A stretch of DNA of 64,000 nucleotides from Stentor roeselii (Eukaryota > Ciliophora > Heterotrichea > Heterotrichida > Stentoridae): NCBI GenBank assembly GCA_006503475.1, contig RSEH01000025.1, positions 152,243 to 216,242 on the forward strand, written 5' to 3'. Position numbers and translations under genes: made by a program. Positions 29,837-39,139 of this stretch are shown one piece after another (positions within the stretch are counted from its first letter, which is position 1; every line of letters begins with the position of its first letter). Below the pieces are notes generated by a model, which searched no databases, was not told the DNA's origin, and saw nothing but the letters and a program-made list of their open reading frames with translations.

Positions 29837-31840
29837 TTAATTATCCCATTTCAATTTTCCCAGAATCCAACAAACAGATTTCACAATAAAATCATAAACA
29901 TTCTCTTTACTCTCAAAATCATGTCCTTCATTCTGATACACAACCATTTCCACATCCCTTCGAAAACCCCTAATAAATTTAAACAGCCCATAGCTAATCT
30001 GTGGCAAGACACAACAATCCTTATCCCCAACAGCAATAAGCACAGGACAATCAACCATTCCCGCTTTAAAACTTCCAGACGGCCAACAAGCCTGTTCAAG
30101 GCATTCAGGATGCAAAGGCAATTGAAACCCGCATCGAAAGACTTCAGCGAATCCCCAGTCAGGAATATTAGAAGTCAAAGCCATCGAAGCCAAATCATGA
30201 ACTCCATTGACCATAACAGCTGCCTTCAACTTTTCAGCACAAGCGAGATGAAGACTTAAAAAGCCTCCATGCGACCTTCCATAAGAAACCACTTCGGAAC
30301 ACCCTGTGATGATCTTCGCTGAGTTGATTGCCTGGCGACAGTCTTCAAGGTCCAGTTCTCCAACTCTTCCCAGAAGGCTTTCAAGTGAATCTTCTCCAAA
30401 TCCAAGAGACCCTGAGTAGTTGATGATAAGAACTGCTAAATTGCACAGCGAAAGTAAACTTGTCAATAAGCTGAAACCTGAAATGCCGGAAGAATGAGGA
30501 CCTCCATGAATCAAAGCGACTATGGCCGTGATATTTGAATTGTAATGTAAAATGTGTTGAATTTTACTTGTTTCGCTTGGGATTATAGTTGTTTTGAATT
30601 GGTTTTGATTGGGATTTAAGAGAAGGTCTGAGTGGGTTAGAGGCTTATGGATGCAGTCTTCGATTAGGGTTGGTATCATTGAATTTGATTTGTTTAGGAT
30701 GAAGACTTGCCCTGGGTTATTGAAACTGCTGACTTTTAATAGAAGAGTTTTTTTTAATATGTCGAGGATTGCACAGGAAAAAGGCTTTGATGTTGGAAGT
30801 TTGATTTCATTTAGAGATCCATTTAAATCCACTGAAAATAAACAGTCACTGCACATGTGAGGTGAAGGGAATATCAAAGTAGAATCATCAAGCCAGTCAT
30901 AAGTTTCTAATGTTTCATGGTATCCGTAAATCCCGTTGAACTCAGAATTAAACTCAAAAACTCTTGGGACTAGTTCTTTAATCAAATTCGTTTGCAAGTC
31001 CTTAACAACCAAACTAACACACATCACATGAGCCAAACTTCCTTCAGGCACTGCAAAGCAGCTTAAAAACTGCCCATTAGGACTGAACTTGGGGAACAAA
31101 ACAGCCATAAACCCAAAAAACCCATCAATTTCTTCAACTTCTCCATCAACCCTTCTCTTAAACATCTTACTTTTCCTGTTAATCATCCCCGACAATCCAA
31201 GTTTAAAATCAAATTTTTCAAACCCAATAAAATAAACCTCATCAGTCCCAGGTCTGAAAATCGCCTGAGCAGGCCAAATATTTTCAGGTGTTTTGAATAA
31301 AATGACTTGATTTTTTTCTATTGAATAAAGAAAAAGCTGAGGATCGATAACATGTTTTAGTCCTTCTCCGAAGTTTTCTTTAAACCAATGCTGATTCCCT
31401 GAGTTTTCTTCACCTGTCCAAAAATGAGAACTTTTGATGGGAATGGCTTCAGCTGAGTAAATAAAAAATTTATCATCATGGCTCCAGAATGGTTTTCCAA
31501 AAGGTGAAGATGAAGTTAGTACTGAATGAGTTTTTTTTAAAGGAAGGACTTGCAGAAGACGAGATGATGACCAGAGTTCTAAGGTTAGATCTTCCGGAGA
31601 CTCTTCTTGAAAGCACAGCAGGAGGGACCTGGACTGATTAAATGAAAAACTCTTGCAGGTTGGAAAAGGAAAGTTAGAATTAATGAATTTTTTATAACTT
31701 CTTACAGCACTTTTAGTCACATCTTCAGAATGCATGCCTAAAACAAGAGAATCTTTTGAAAATAACACACCAAAGTCAATGAAACTTGTTATTAACGTCA
31801 AAGATTTCAGTTTACTGGAGACATCATTAGCTATTTCCAT
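29837..31840 (-). CDS. Acylaminoacyl-peptidase-like serine peptidase, paralogue 2 (667 aa)
   Basis: Colinear over its full length with the peptidase at 25022-27028: shared blocks include FKTPEN, WPAQ, FRPGT, EVYF, PKFSP, LVPRVFEFNS, HGGPHS and the paired catalytic segments. The nucleophile motif is GRSHGGF (instead of GGSHGGF), the Asp is in VGDKDCCV, and His640 is in NEGHD; the triad is intact. The change around the Asp and His loops suggests a different substrate pocket (inference). Same orientation and divergence throughout indicate an old tandem duplication rather than a recent copy. The start is the ATG at 31840 and the stop TAA. Confidence 0.85.
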   Translation of the reverse strand: MEIANDVSSKLKSLTLITSFIDFGVLFSKDSLVLGMHSEDVTKSAVRSYKKFINSNFPFPTCKSFSFNQSRSLLLCFQEESPEDLTLELWSSSRLLQVLPLKKTHSVLTSSSPFGKPFWSHDDKFFIYSAEAIPIKSSHFWTGEENSGNQHWFKENFGEGLKHVIDPQLFLYSIEKNQVILFKTPENIWPAQAIFRPGTDEVYFIGFEKFDFKLGLSGMINRKSKMFKRRVDGEVEEIDGFFGFMAVLFPKFSPNGQFLSCFAVPEGSLAHVMCVSLVVKDLQTNLIKELVPRVFEFNSEFNGIYGYHETLETYDWLDDSTLIFPSPHMCSDCLFSVDLNGSLNEIKLPTSKPFSCAILDILKKTLLLKVSSFNNPGQVFILNKSNSMIPTLIEDCIHKPLTHSDLLLNPNQNQFKTTIIPSETSKIQHILHYNSNITAIVALIHGGPHSSGISGFSLLTSLLSLCNLAVLIINYSGSLGFGEDSLESLLGRVGELDLEDCRQAINSAKIITGCSEVVSYGRSHGGFLSLHLACAEKLKAAVMVNGVHDLASMALTSNIPDWGFAEVFRCGFQLPLHPECLEQACWPSGSFKAGMVDCPVLIAVGDKDCCVLPQISYGLFKFIRGFRRDVEMVVYQNEGHDFESKENVYDFIVKSVCWILGKLKWDN

Positions 31841-31899
31841 TTATCTCTAAAAATTCTCAGAAAACTTACGAAAATTGTCTTAAAACTATTCTACTCTGA

Positions 31900-32325
31900 T
31901 CACTTATTAATCTTTAATAAAACCGGGATAATCGGCAACTTTAGACGATTTTCCAAGTCACTTCTTTCATGGCAAACCAAAGGCAAAATCGGTTTAATCA
32001 AATTAGAAATAATTTCCTGAACAGCGACTTCTTTCGGATCTTTATAAATCCTAGAAAGTTTCAATTCAATGATATCAATAAGTCCATTTCGATTTCTTTT
32101 CTTTACCTCTAAAGGAATTTCAAGTCCAGGGATTTTCTTTGACCGAAAGTGAGATTTTTCATGTCCTTGCAAATTTTGCTTACTTGCGAACATCTTTGAA
32201 CAGACCTGGCAAGTAAATTCTTTGATGAGTAGATGGTTGGAATTAATATGGCGACGAAGGTTGTACTTGGTTTTGAATTTTTTGTCGCAGTCTTGGTAAT
32301 AGCATTCATGTTCAAAGTGTTCCAT
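31900..32325 (-). CDS. C2H2 zinc-finger protein (141 aa)
   Basis: The N-terminal half carries two consecutive classical C2H2 fingers: CYYQDCDKKFKTKYNLRRHINSNH and a second starting CQVCSKMFASKQNL with two His. The C-terminal half has a basic linker and a helical region with no recognised domain. A nucleic-acid-binding role is likely from the family; its target is unknown. The start is the ATG at 32325. The gene ends 59 bp upstream of the start of peptidase paralogue 2, same strand. Confidence 0.8.
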   Translation of the reverse strand: MEHFEHECYYQDCDKKFKTKYNLRRHINSNHLLIKEFTCQVCSKMFASKQNLQGHEKSHFRSKKIPGLEIPLEVKKRNRNGLIDIIELKLSRIYKDPKEVAVQEIISNLIKPILPLVCHERSDLENRLKLPIIPVLLKINK

Positions 32326-32788
32326 TTATGATTTATTGATAACTGGAAGAATGGCTTATAAGGATTCCGCTTTTTTTCGTAAGTTTGACTGGAAATGAAA
32401 ATTTTGGATTTTTTGGGGAAGGTTGAGATTTTTAATGAATTTTAGAGGAATAGAGAAGAGAAAAATGTGAGATTTAGGGTATTTTAAGTTTGAAACGTTT
32501 TTATTTTGAATTGTCTTTAGGATGTGGCTTTGGTTTAGGTAGTGGTTTGGGGTTGGAGATAGGATTGTTTTGAGGTAAGTGGGATTTTTTTGGATTTGCG
32601 GGAAAATTAAGAATTTTGAATTTGAATATAATATTTTGATTATTTTTTTATTTTAGTAAATAGCAAATGACTTATTATTCGAGAACTGTTTTTTTCATCA
32701 AATTTAGAGATATTCTTGCAGAGTTATGAATGAGATATTTTTTTTATTATAATCTGGATTTTTACTACTTGGATTGCTAATTTTAAAT
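32326..32788. promoter_or_regulatory. Divergent intergenic region upstream of POC1
   Basis: 463 bp between a minus-strand start (32325) and the POC1 start (32789). The first 280 bp are strongly G/T-rich on the plus strand, then AT-rich close to POC1. No open frame or RNA gene was recognised. Presumed promoters of both genes. Confidence 0.5.
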
Positions 32789-33922
32789 ATGCAAGTGACT
32801 TTACCTCCAACATCACGCCCTGGTCCAACAGACCCCCAACTAAAGCGAACCTTCAAAGGTCCTCGAGGTGCGATAACCTGCGCACTGATAGACCCAAGCC
32901 AAAAGCTCCTTCTCTGCGGATCCGAGGACTCCTCCCTAACCCAATTCAATTTCAACCCGTCCAAAAAGCACCTTGTCCTTCCCGGTCATACAAACAGTAT
33001 AACCGACATTGCTTTTTCTCCTCTCGGCAGTTACTTCGCTTCTTCATCCCTCGACAAGTCAATCCGTTACTGGCAAGGCTCATCTTCCCTTCAACTAAAG
33101 CATCACACATCAGCAGTGCGTTCAGTGACCTTCTCATGTGACGGGCAGCTTCTCCTATCAAGTTCCGACGACTTGACCGCGAAGATCTGGAACACAACAG
33201 AGCGAAGAGTGACCCAAACCTTTTCAGGTCACGAAAACTGGGTCCGAGACGCGAGGTTCAGTCCAGACGCTCACTTTATAGTCACCGGGGGAAACGACAA
33301 GCTTCTTAAAATGTGGGACACGGAAACTGGAGCATTTTTAGGAAACTTTCCCAAACAAGGCTCAGCAATTCGCATGATTCGATTCAGTCCGGACGGCAAC
33401 TGCGTTGCCGTTGGTGATTCAAAACTTCGCATATGGGATGCACGGTCAAAGCTGGTACTTCAAACTCATGATTTGCAGGTTAATTCTTTAGCTTTTCATC
33501 CTTCTGGACATTTTTTGTTCACTGCTTGTGCGGATGGCGCTGTTAAGATCTGGGATTTACGGCAAAGTTGTTGTATTTACACGTTATTGGCTCATAAGAA
33601 CTATGCTGCTACGTCTGTCAGTTGTAGTCTTGATGGGAATTATTTTGTGTCTGGCGGGAAAGATTGTCAGGTTCATGTTTGGAAGACTTCTGATCGCCCG
33701 GGTTTCGGTGAAATCACTTTGGAAAGTGACAGGTTGTTTGAAAGTGCAAGGGTCGGAAGTGAGAAGGAAAATAACATGCCTCGAGAAGTGACTGACACGA
33801 TTGATCGCCTTGTGGATCAGATGGAAGTCGTGACTAATACTCTGATGGTCCTTGAGCAGAGAGTTTCGAAGTTTGAAGAACATGTCGGGTTTTTGAATGA
33901 GACTGTCAAGAAAGTGGAGTAA
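32789..33922 (+). CDS. POC1: POC1 centriolar WD40 protein (377 aa)
   Basis: Seven WD40 repeats span about residues 10-300 (for example the FKGPRGAITC start, IRYW, AKIWN, LKMWD, LRIWD, VKIWD and VHVWK ends). A C-terminal helix (about 325-377) then holds the POC1 signature: TIDRLVDQMEVVTNTLMVLE with regularly placed leucines. POC1 stabilises centriole and basal-body triplets; in ciliates it is needed for basal-body integrity under ciliary load. The chosen start is the ATG at 32789 (MQVTLPPTSRPGP); the open frame reaches a TTG at 32774. The stop is TAA. The next gene starts 37 bp downstream. Confidence 0.95.
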   Translation: MQVTLPPTSRPGPTDPQLKRTFKGPRGAITCALIDPSQKLLLCGSEDSSLTQFNFNPSKKHLVLPGHTNSITDIAFSPLGSYFASSSLDKSIRYWQGSSSLQLKHHTSAVRSVTFSCDGQLLLSSSDDLTAKIWNTTERRVTQTFSGHENWVRDARFSPDAHFIVTGGNDKLLKMWDTETGAFLGNFPKQGSAIRMIRFSPDGNCVAVGDSKLRIWDARSKLVLQTHDLQVNSLAFHPSGHFLFTACADGAVKIWDLRQSCCIYTLLAHKNYAATSVSCSLDGNYFVSGGKDCQVHVWKTSDRPGFGEITLESDRLFESARVGSEKENNMPREVTDTIDRLVDQMEVVTNTLMVLEQRVSKFEEHVGFLNETVKKVE

Positions 33923-33959
33923 GTTAATGAAGAATTAAGATAGTAAATATTATTGAATT

Positions 33960-34853
33960 ATGATGTGTCTTGGGAATCAGGGTTTATGTGGACTTGCTTA
34001 TTGCTTTGCTGGGGTTTCTGGAGTTTATCTTGTGGTCACTGTAAGAGATTATTAGGTTTGGGTCATGGTCAAGTGCTGGAGAAGAAAGGAAAAAAAACTG
34101 CTGGTTGGGTATTTGTTTACACTGATGTCGATGGTTGTTCATTACTTTTTCACGACTTCTGATTACAATGGGATATTTTTTGTTAAAGAGTACTTCCAGA
34201 TGATTTCACAGGCGTATATCTGTTATTATTACTTGTTTCAAATGTATTTATTATTCGAAAGACACAACTTTTGGACTAAACTTGGAACTGCTTCGATTAT
34301 TTCAGTCGTTGTTTACATCTCTGCTATTGGAATTTACTTTATTGTTGTTTCTACTGTTTTAGGTCCTAATGTTTTTTATTGTTCCAACCCCGAATGGCTG
34401 ATGATCACAGGTGCAAGTTTCATATTTTCAGTAATTTTTTTTAGTGTTGGAGTTATTGTAAGTCAAGATCTCAGATCAAGAGACTTGCTGTATAAAAATG
34501 AGGTCTTGAAAAAAATGAAACAATTGTGGGTGTTAATTTTGACTTATATTGGGTGTTCTTTTATACAACTTATTAGTTTCGGGATTTACATGATTTTAGA
34601 ATCGAAAGAATGTGTTGTTTTAATTGAGTCTAGTCTTGGGGGGACTATTTTTTTATTGATTTTTTTTAGAGGACTTAGTGACTACCCGCTGATCTCTGTT
34701 CTTTTATACCAGCTCTGGAAGCTCCGTCCTCTGAAGGACCAGCCTAAGGTTCGACTTTCAGAAGGTACTGATGTAAACAGAGATTCTGCGTTTTTTCCTC
34801 GATTGACTATCAGTGAAAATGAGAGGAATTCAAATAATTTTTCAATAGAATAA
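33960..34853 (+). CDS. Seven-transmembrane protein, one 15-nt intron (292 aa)
   Basis: Exon 1 (33960-34040) starts at ATG ATG and encodes the first membrane helix; the intron at 34041-34055 restores the frame of a 262-codon open frame that otherwise starts at an internal Met. The spliced product has seven hydrophobic helices: TM1 about 10-35, TM2 about 45-63, TM3 about 75-95, TM4 about 103-125, TM5 about 140-163, TM6 about 180-202 and TM7 about 212-240. A hydrophilic Ser-rich tail follows. The topology fits a GPCR-like or TOM1/THH1-like protein, but no family motif is strong enough for a name. Its start is 37 bp after POC1 and its end 35 bp before the WD40 gene. Confidence 0.8.
34041..34055 (+). 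other. 15-nt spliceosomal intron
   Basis: GTAAGAGATTATTAG, phase 0, containing an in-frame TAA. It lies between ...LVVT and VWVMVKCW and completes the first transmembrane helix of the seven-TM protein. Confidence 0.9.
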
Positions 34854-34888
34854 CTTTTCATACTTGTTAAACTTGGATAATTAATTTG

Positions 34889-36658
34889 ATGGAGACAGAC
34901 CAAGTTAAGGTCATTAAAAGCAACAGAGGGTTATACCAGTTAGTTCCGATTAAATATCAAGGAACTGGCTTAAGGATCTCGAAAAAGAATAAATATCTAG
35001 TTTATAGCTCGAGGGAAGGACATGTCGTCGTTTATGACCCGAAAACATGTAGCACTCTCATGGATGTCAAGGTTTCTGATGGAAGCTTGTGGAACTTGGA
35101 TATATCTTCTGATGAGTCCTTGATTATCGCTGGTGGGGTTCAAAATGAGATTTATCTTGTGAGATTCCCGTTTGGTGAAATCTTGCCTTCGTTTACCGGA
35201 CACACATCAGAGATCAACCATTGCGTTTTTTCATCAGACTGTTCTTCAATCTATTCAGCAAGCGACGACGGTAAAGTGCGCTATTTCGACGTAGTTTCTC
35301 ATTCAAGCGAAGTCCTTCTGGACCACGGAAGAATAGTATACGCATTCGACCTATCATCAGACGAGCGAATGATAGTAAGCGGAGACAGTTCCGGACAAAT
35401 AAAAATCGTGACACTAATCGATAGAGAACTAAAAGAATGCAGTTCAAATAATTCAGTCTGGTGCTTAAAAATCTCTCCAAACAACCTTTTATTTGTTTCA
35501 GGAAATTCAGCTGGGGTGCTTGAAGTCTGGACAATGACAGGAGAACTCATAAAGACCCTCAACAGCAGGCATAAGGACAGACTCAGATGTATTGACTTTG
35601 GTGATAATGATGAAGTCTTCGCAAGCACTGGAAATGACCACCTTGTAAAAGTTTGGAAATGTGACAACTGGCAAGAAGAAGTCACTTTTGACCTTCATTC
35701 AGATTGGATAAAAGCTGTTGTTTTTGATAGATGCAATAAAACTTGGAATTGTATCAGTGATGATCGATTCATTAGTATTATTTCTCAAAGTAAAAACAAT
35801 GGAGGGATTCATTTAGATGTCCAAGGAGAGATTTTTTATATGGAAAAAATTGGACATTTAATGGTTTTTAATCATGAATTTATCTTTGTTTGTGATTTTT
35901 TAACTGGAGATGTTTTGAATAAAATCGCTCATAAAGGAAAAATTCTGAAAATTTGTGAAAGAAACGATGGAAATTTTTTAATTTGCTTTGAAAATTCTGT
36001 GAAAGTTTTAAATTCGAGAAATTTGCAGTTCCTTCCACAGCAGATTGAAAAAATTGGTTGTGAGGTACTTTTGAGCCCGAGTTACTTTTACAGGATTTCA
36101 AGTCATGAGCTCGATGCATATAGTTCAAGTGTTTTTACGCATGTTTTTTCATTAGTAGTAAATGACTTTGACCTACTTTCTAGTAAAAAAATCGGTTTTT
36201 TCAATGATCGGACATTTATTGGGCACAATAATGTTTTGCATATTTTTAATAAATCTGACTTGCTTCGATCCTTTCACTTTGAAAGTGAAATTCAAGATGT
36301 TGTCCAAATTGATGAAAAACGATTGGTTGTTATAGTCAACTCTTTGACAGTCATTTTGGTGAAAAATCTGGAAATTTCCTCAAAAATTAAAATCGATCAA
36401 GACATTCCAATAAGCTTAACTTTTAAAGATCAAAGCATTTTCGTCTACAACAAAACCACAATAAACGAGTACTCAAAAAAAACATTAAAGCAATTAAAAA
36501 CCATTACTTTTCATGAATCTCTTAAAAATTTTCAAGTCTTTGGAAAGTTTTTTGTGGTCGTTCAAGAGTCAGGTCTTATAACGATTCATCAACAATTGAA
36601 TGAAACTTATATCGTAAAAGATGAGGACACCCCAAAATTGAAAATCCAGAAGAATTGA
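34889..36658 (+). CDS. WD40-repeat protein (589 aa)
   Basis: The N-terminal half (about 20-300) holds at least six WD40-like repeats (for example FTGHTSEINHCVFSSDCS, VRYFD, HKDRLRCIDFGDN and VKVWK). The C-terminal half is beta-rich and looks like a second, more diverged propeller (about 310-580). Two-propeller proteins usually scaffold complexes, for instance in cilia or vesicle coats; no orthologue is recognised. The frame is open from a TTG at 34886, but the ATG at 34889 (METDQVK) is used. The stop is TGA, which shows that TGA is a true terminator here. It converges with the H1-like gene, 48 bp between stops. Confidence 0.8.
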   Translation: METDQVKVIKSNRGLYQLVPIKYQGTGLRISKKNKYLVYSSREGHVVVYDPKTCSTLMDVKVSDGSLWNLDISSDESLIIAGGVQNEIYLVRFPFGEILPSFTGHTSEINHCVFSSDCSSIYSASDDGKVRYFDVVSHSSEVLLDHGRIVYAFDLSSDERMIVSGDSSGQIKIVTLIDRELKECSSNNSVWCLKISPNNLLFVSGNSAGVLEVWTMTGELIKTLNSRHKDRLRCIDFGDNDEVFASTGNDHLVKVWKCDNWQEEVTFDLHSDWIKAVVFDRCNKTWNCISDDRFISIISQSKNNGGIHLDVQGEIFYMEKIGHLMVFNHEFIFVCDFLTGDVLNKIAHKGKILKICERNDGNFLICFENSVKVLNSRNLQFLPQQIEKIGCEVLLSPSYFYRISSHELDAYSSSVFTHVFSLVVNDFDLLSSKKIGFFNDRTFIGHNNVLHIFNKSDLLRSFHFESEIQDVVQIDEKRLVVIVNSLTVILVKNLEISSKIKIDQDIPISLTFKDQSIFVYNKTTINEYSKKTLKQLKTITFHESLKNFQVFGKFFVVVQESGLITIHQQLNETYIVKDEDTPKLKIQKN

Positions 36659-36706
36659 TAGTTAAGGATTAAGAATAGTTTGATTAATTTGAATCATTTT
36701 TTAAAA

Positions 36707-37120
36707 TTATTTTATTTTTTTTGATGATCTGGTTGATGACCTTGGAGTTCGGATTGGAGACCTGGATGGAGTCTTTGATGGAGTCTTTGCTGGGGTCTTT
36801 GAGGGAGTCTTTGAGGGGGTTTTTGAGGGGGTTTTTGATGGGGTCTTTGCTGGAGACTTTGACACTGAAGTTTTGGCAGGTGTCTTGGCAGGAGATTTTG
36901 CTTCAGCCGGAGTTATTACTATTGTAGGGGCATCTTTAGCAGGTGATCTTTGAGCTTTCACTGGAGTTCTACTCCTAGACCTAGTAGTTGGTCTATGTTT
37001 AGGTGACTTGACAGCAGACTTAGGCTGTTGATCATCAGCCTTATCTTTGACTGGGGTGTTTTTAGCACTTCCAGACCTTGATCTTGTAGCATTGCTGGCC
37101 GAGTTAGTTCTAGCAGGCAT
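36707..37120 (-). CDS. Histone H1-like Lys/Ser/Pro-rich protein (137 aa)
   Basis: Entirely low complexity: Lys, Ala, Pro, Ser and Thr with Arg, and no globular domain. Residues about 75-125 consist of S/T-P-x-K units (SPAK, TPSK and TPAK in series). Ciliate macronuclear linker histones are known to lack the winged-helix domain and to be regulated by phosphorylation of such TP/SP sites, so a linker-histone role is likely (inference). The start chosen is the ATG at 37120 (MPARTNSAS); an upstream in-frame ATG at 37189 would add 23 hydrophobic residues that look like untranslated leader. The stop is TAA. Confidence 0.7.
   Translation of the reverse strand: MPARTNSASNATRSRSGSAKNTPVKDKADDQQPKSAVKSPKHRPTTRSRSRTPVKAQRSPAKDAPTIVITPAEAKSPAKTPAKTSVSKSPAKTPSKTPSKTPSKTPSKTPAKTPSKTPSRSPIRTPRSSTRSSKKIK
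36767..36860. repeat. 12-bp tandem repeat inside the H1-like gene
   Basis: About eight imperfect copies of a 12-bp unit (plus strand GAGTCTTTGATG-like, with GGGGTTTTTGAG and GGGGTCTTTGCT variants). Each encodes one S/A-K-T-P unit on the minus strand. The copies vary mainly at synonymous sites. Confidence 0.8.
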
Positions 37121-37262
37121 ATTAAAAATATAAAAAAAATTTAGATATGGATAGTTTTTTAATGAAAATCTTGATTTTGATTGGTCCATTTTAATAAGAA
37201 TTAATTCAAAGATTTAAATGTAAGTGGAGAAAAGTATTAAGCTAGAACCTATCCAGTTAATA

Positions 37263-38966
37263 TTAAATCGTCGGCTCAGACTCAGGACAAGCCTGAGGTT
37301 CTAAGACTTTAATGTCACAAGGGTTGTCCTTCATAATTTCATCCTTTTTAATCACTTCCACCCGTTTCCCTCCGAAGTACTTTTCAATGCTTGGTTCGAA
37401 GGCTTCCCACATCCTGTGAAACTCTTTCGTGTAGAGCTGCGCCAGGTAAGGTTCATCTAAAACGACAAGATTTTCTTGGTTCTTGTTAACTGCTTGCTTT
37501 GTCCAGTTGAAGCTGCCAGTGATGAGGAGGTAATCATCGATTACACAGAACTTGTGATGCATTTGTGCCCTGGGGTCAAGGTCGACTCTAACTTCAATGC
37601 CTTCGTTATACATATTCATGATATCTGATCCTTGCATTTTCATCAGGTCATCATCGGAAATTATTTGAATGTGGACTCCTCTCGCCCTAGCATTTCGGAT
37701 TTCTTTCGCTAAGTCATCATTCGTTAAAGTGAAAACAGCGACTAAAATCGATTTATTTGCTCTTTTCAAGTACTTTATCAGTTTTTTCTCTGAATCTGGG
37801 TTAGGGAAAAAAAAAGCATCTTTGATTCTAGTCTTAGGATCGAGTGACTCATTAAAAAGAACTTGAATGCAGCTTTTTCCCCAAGCTGCATGAGTTGGGT
37901 TGTTCTGAACTAAGTCAAAGACTATTTTCAGCATTTTATTAACAGTCTCTTCATCCAATAAAACTGAATTCAAGTAGCTACTCAGTAAAGGCAGAGCATT
38001 TAAATCCCCAGCAGATTTAATTACCAGTTCTTCAACATCCCCCACTGTGATAACCTTAACATCCTCTTGACTTTTCACGATTTCTTCAACATTTTCATCC
38101 TTTTTCTTCTTCTTATAAGGTTTTTTCTCGTTCGGGTCAGGAGGCGGTTGCACCTTCGTGGGGTCCAAAGGTCCTCCGAAGTACTTCTGAACACTAGGTT
38201 CAAAAGCAAGCCACATTCTATCAAACTCCTTCGTATAAATCTCACAAAGTTCAGGATCATCAAGAACCACAAGGTTCTCCTGGTTCTTATTCACTGCTTG
38301 CTTAGTCCAATTAAAGCTTCCAGTGACAAGAAGATAATCATCAATGACACAAAACTTATGATGCATCTGGGCACGTGGGTCAAGGTCTACTCTTATTTGA
38401 ATCCCTTCATTGTACATGTTTCTTATATCAGATCCTTGCATTTTCAACAAGTCGTCATCTGAGATGATGCGAATATCGACTCCTCGAGCTTTCGCTCTTC
38501 GCACTTCAGTCGCAAGGTCATCGTTGGTCAAAGTGAAGACTGCGACGATCAGGGTCTTTTTCGCGAGTTTCAAATATTTTATCAGCTTCTTTTCGGAATC
38601 GGGATTCGGGAAAAAAAAAGCGTCTTTGATGCGAGTCTTCGGGTCAAGTGATGATGAAAAGATCGACTCGATGCAGACCTTTCCCCAAGGAAGCAGCGCT
38701 GAAGAGGACTTGACGTGAGTAAGGATTGAGTCTAAACAGGACCTGATCACGGAAGCACTCATTGAAGAGTTTAGAACCAATGACGTCAGACTTTTGATGG
38801 AAGTTGAGTCTCCCACGTGTGAGTCGATGAATGATGTTATTTCGCTTATTGGGACTTCTGTATGGATAGGCTCTGGCGCTTGTGGAACTGATTCTTCTTT
38901 TAAGCTACCTTTTTGTGTGTCTTTCTTCTCGCCTCCTGTTCCCGCCTTTTTACCTCTTGGTGGCAT
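37263..38966 (-). CDS. Tandem-HKD phospholipase-D-family protein, PLD6/Zucchini-like (567 aa)
   Basis: Two nearly identical modules of about 240 residues (roughly 40-260 and 320-545), each with LDPKTRIKDAFFFPNPDSEK, a beta-alpha core and one HKD motif (H202-x-K204-x4-D209 and H470-x-K472-x4-D477) followed by GSFNWTKQAVNKNQENLVV. A Lys-rich linker (about 280-300) joins them. Single-HKD relatives (PLD6, Zucchini, bacterial Nuc) must dimerise to build one active site; here both halves are on one chain. Substrates in the family are cardiolipin or single-stranded nucleic acid; no mitochondrial anchor helix is visible, so the target is open. The start is the ATG at 38966 and the stop TAA. Confidence 0.88.
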   Translation of the reverse strand: MPPRGKKAGTGGEKKDTQKGSLKEESVPQAPEPIHTEVPISEITSFIDSHVGDSTSIKSLTSLVLNSSMSASVIRSCLDSILTHVKSSSALLPWGKVCIESIFSSSLDPKTRIKDAFFFPNPDSEKKLIKYLKLAKKTLIVAVFTLTNDDLATEVRRAKARGVDIRIISDDDLLKMQGSDIRNMYNEGIQIRVDLDPRAQMHHKFCVIDDYLLVTGSFNWTKQAVNKNQENLVVLDDPELCEIYTKEFDRMWLAFEPSVQKYFGGPLDPTKVQPPPDPNEKKPYKKKKKDENVEEIVKSQEDVKVITVGDVEELVIKSAGDLNALPLLSSYLNSVLLDEETVNKMLKIVFDLVQNNPTHAAWGKSCIQVLFNESLDPKTRIKDAFFFPNPDSEKKLIKYLKRANKSILVAVFTLTNDDLAKEIRNARARGVHIQIISDDDLMKMQGSDIMNMYNEGIEVRVDLDPRAQMHHKFCVIDDYLLITGSFNWTKQAVNKNQENLVVLDEPYLAQLYTKEFHRMWEAFEPSIEKYFGGKRVEVIKKDEIMKDNPCDIKVLEPQACPESEPTI

Positions 38967-39139
38967 TTTTATTTAAGTTTTTTGGCATTTTGGTTTCGGG
39001 ATGTTTAACGAATTTTCGAGTTTTGGGTTTTGGACTTTTAAGATTTTAAGGCTTTTGAGTGGATTATTTTTAGGGAAATTGGAGAAAGTGATTATAAATA
39101 TTTAGATTTAGGATTATTTATTGAAGATAGTTATATATG

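Noticed and set aside
33953-34162. A 69-codon plus-strand frame just after POC1.
   Set aside because: It is in a different frame from exon 1 of the seven-TM gene. The intron at 34041-34055 explains the region better.
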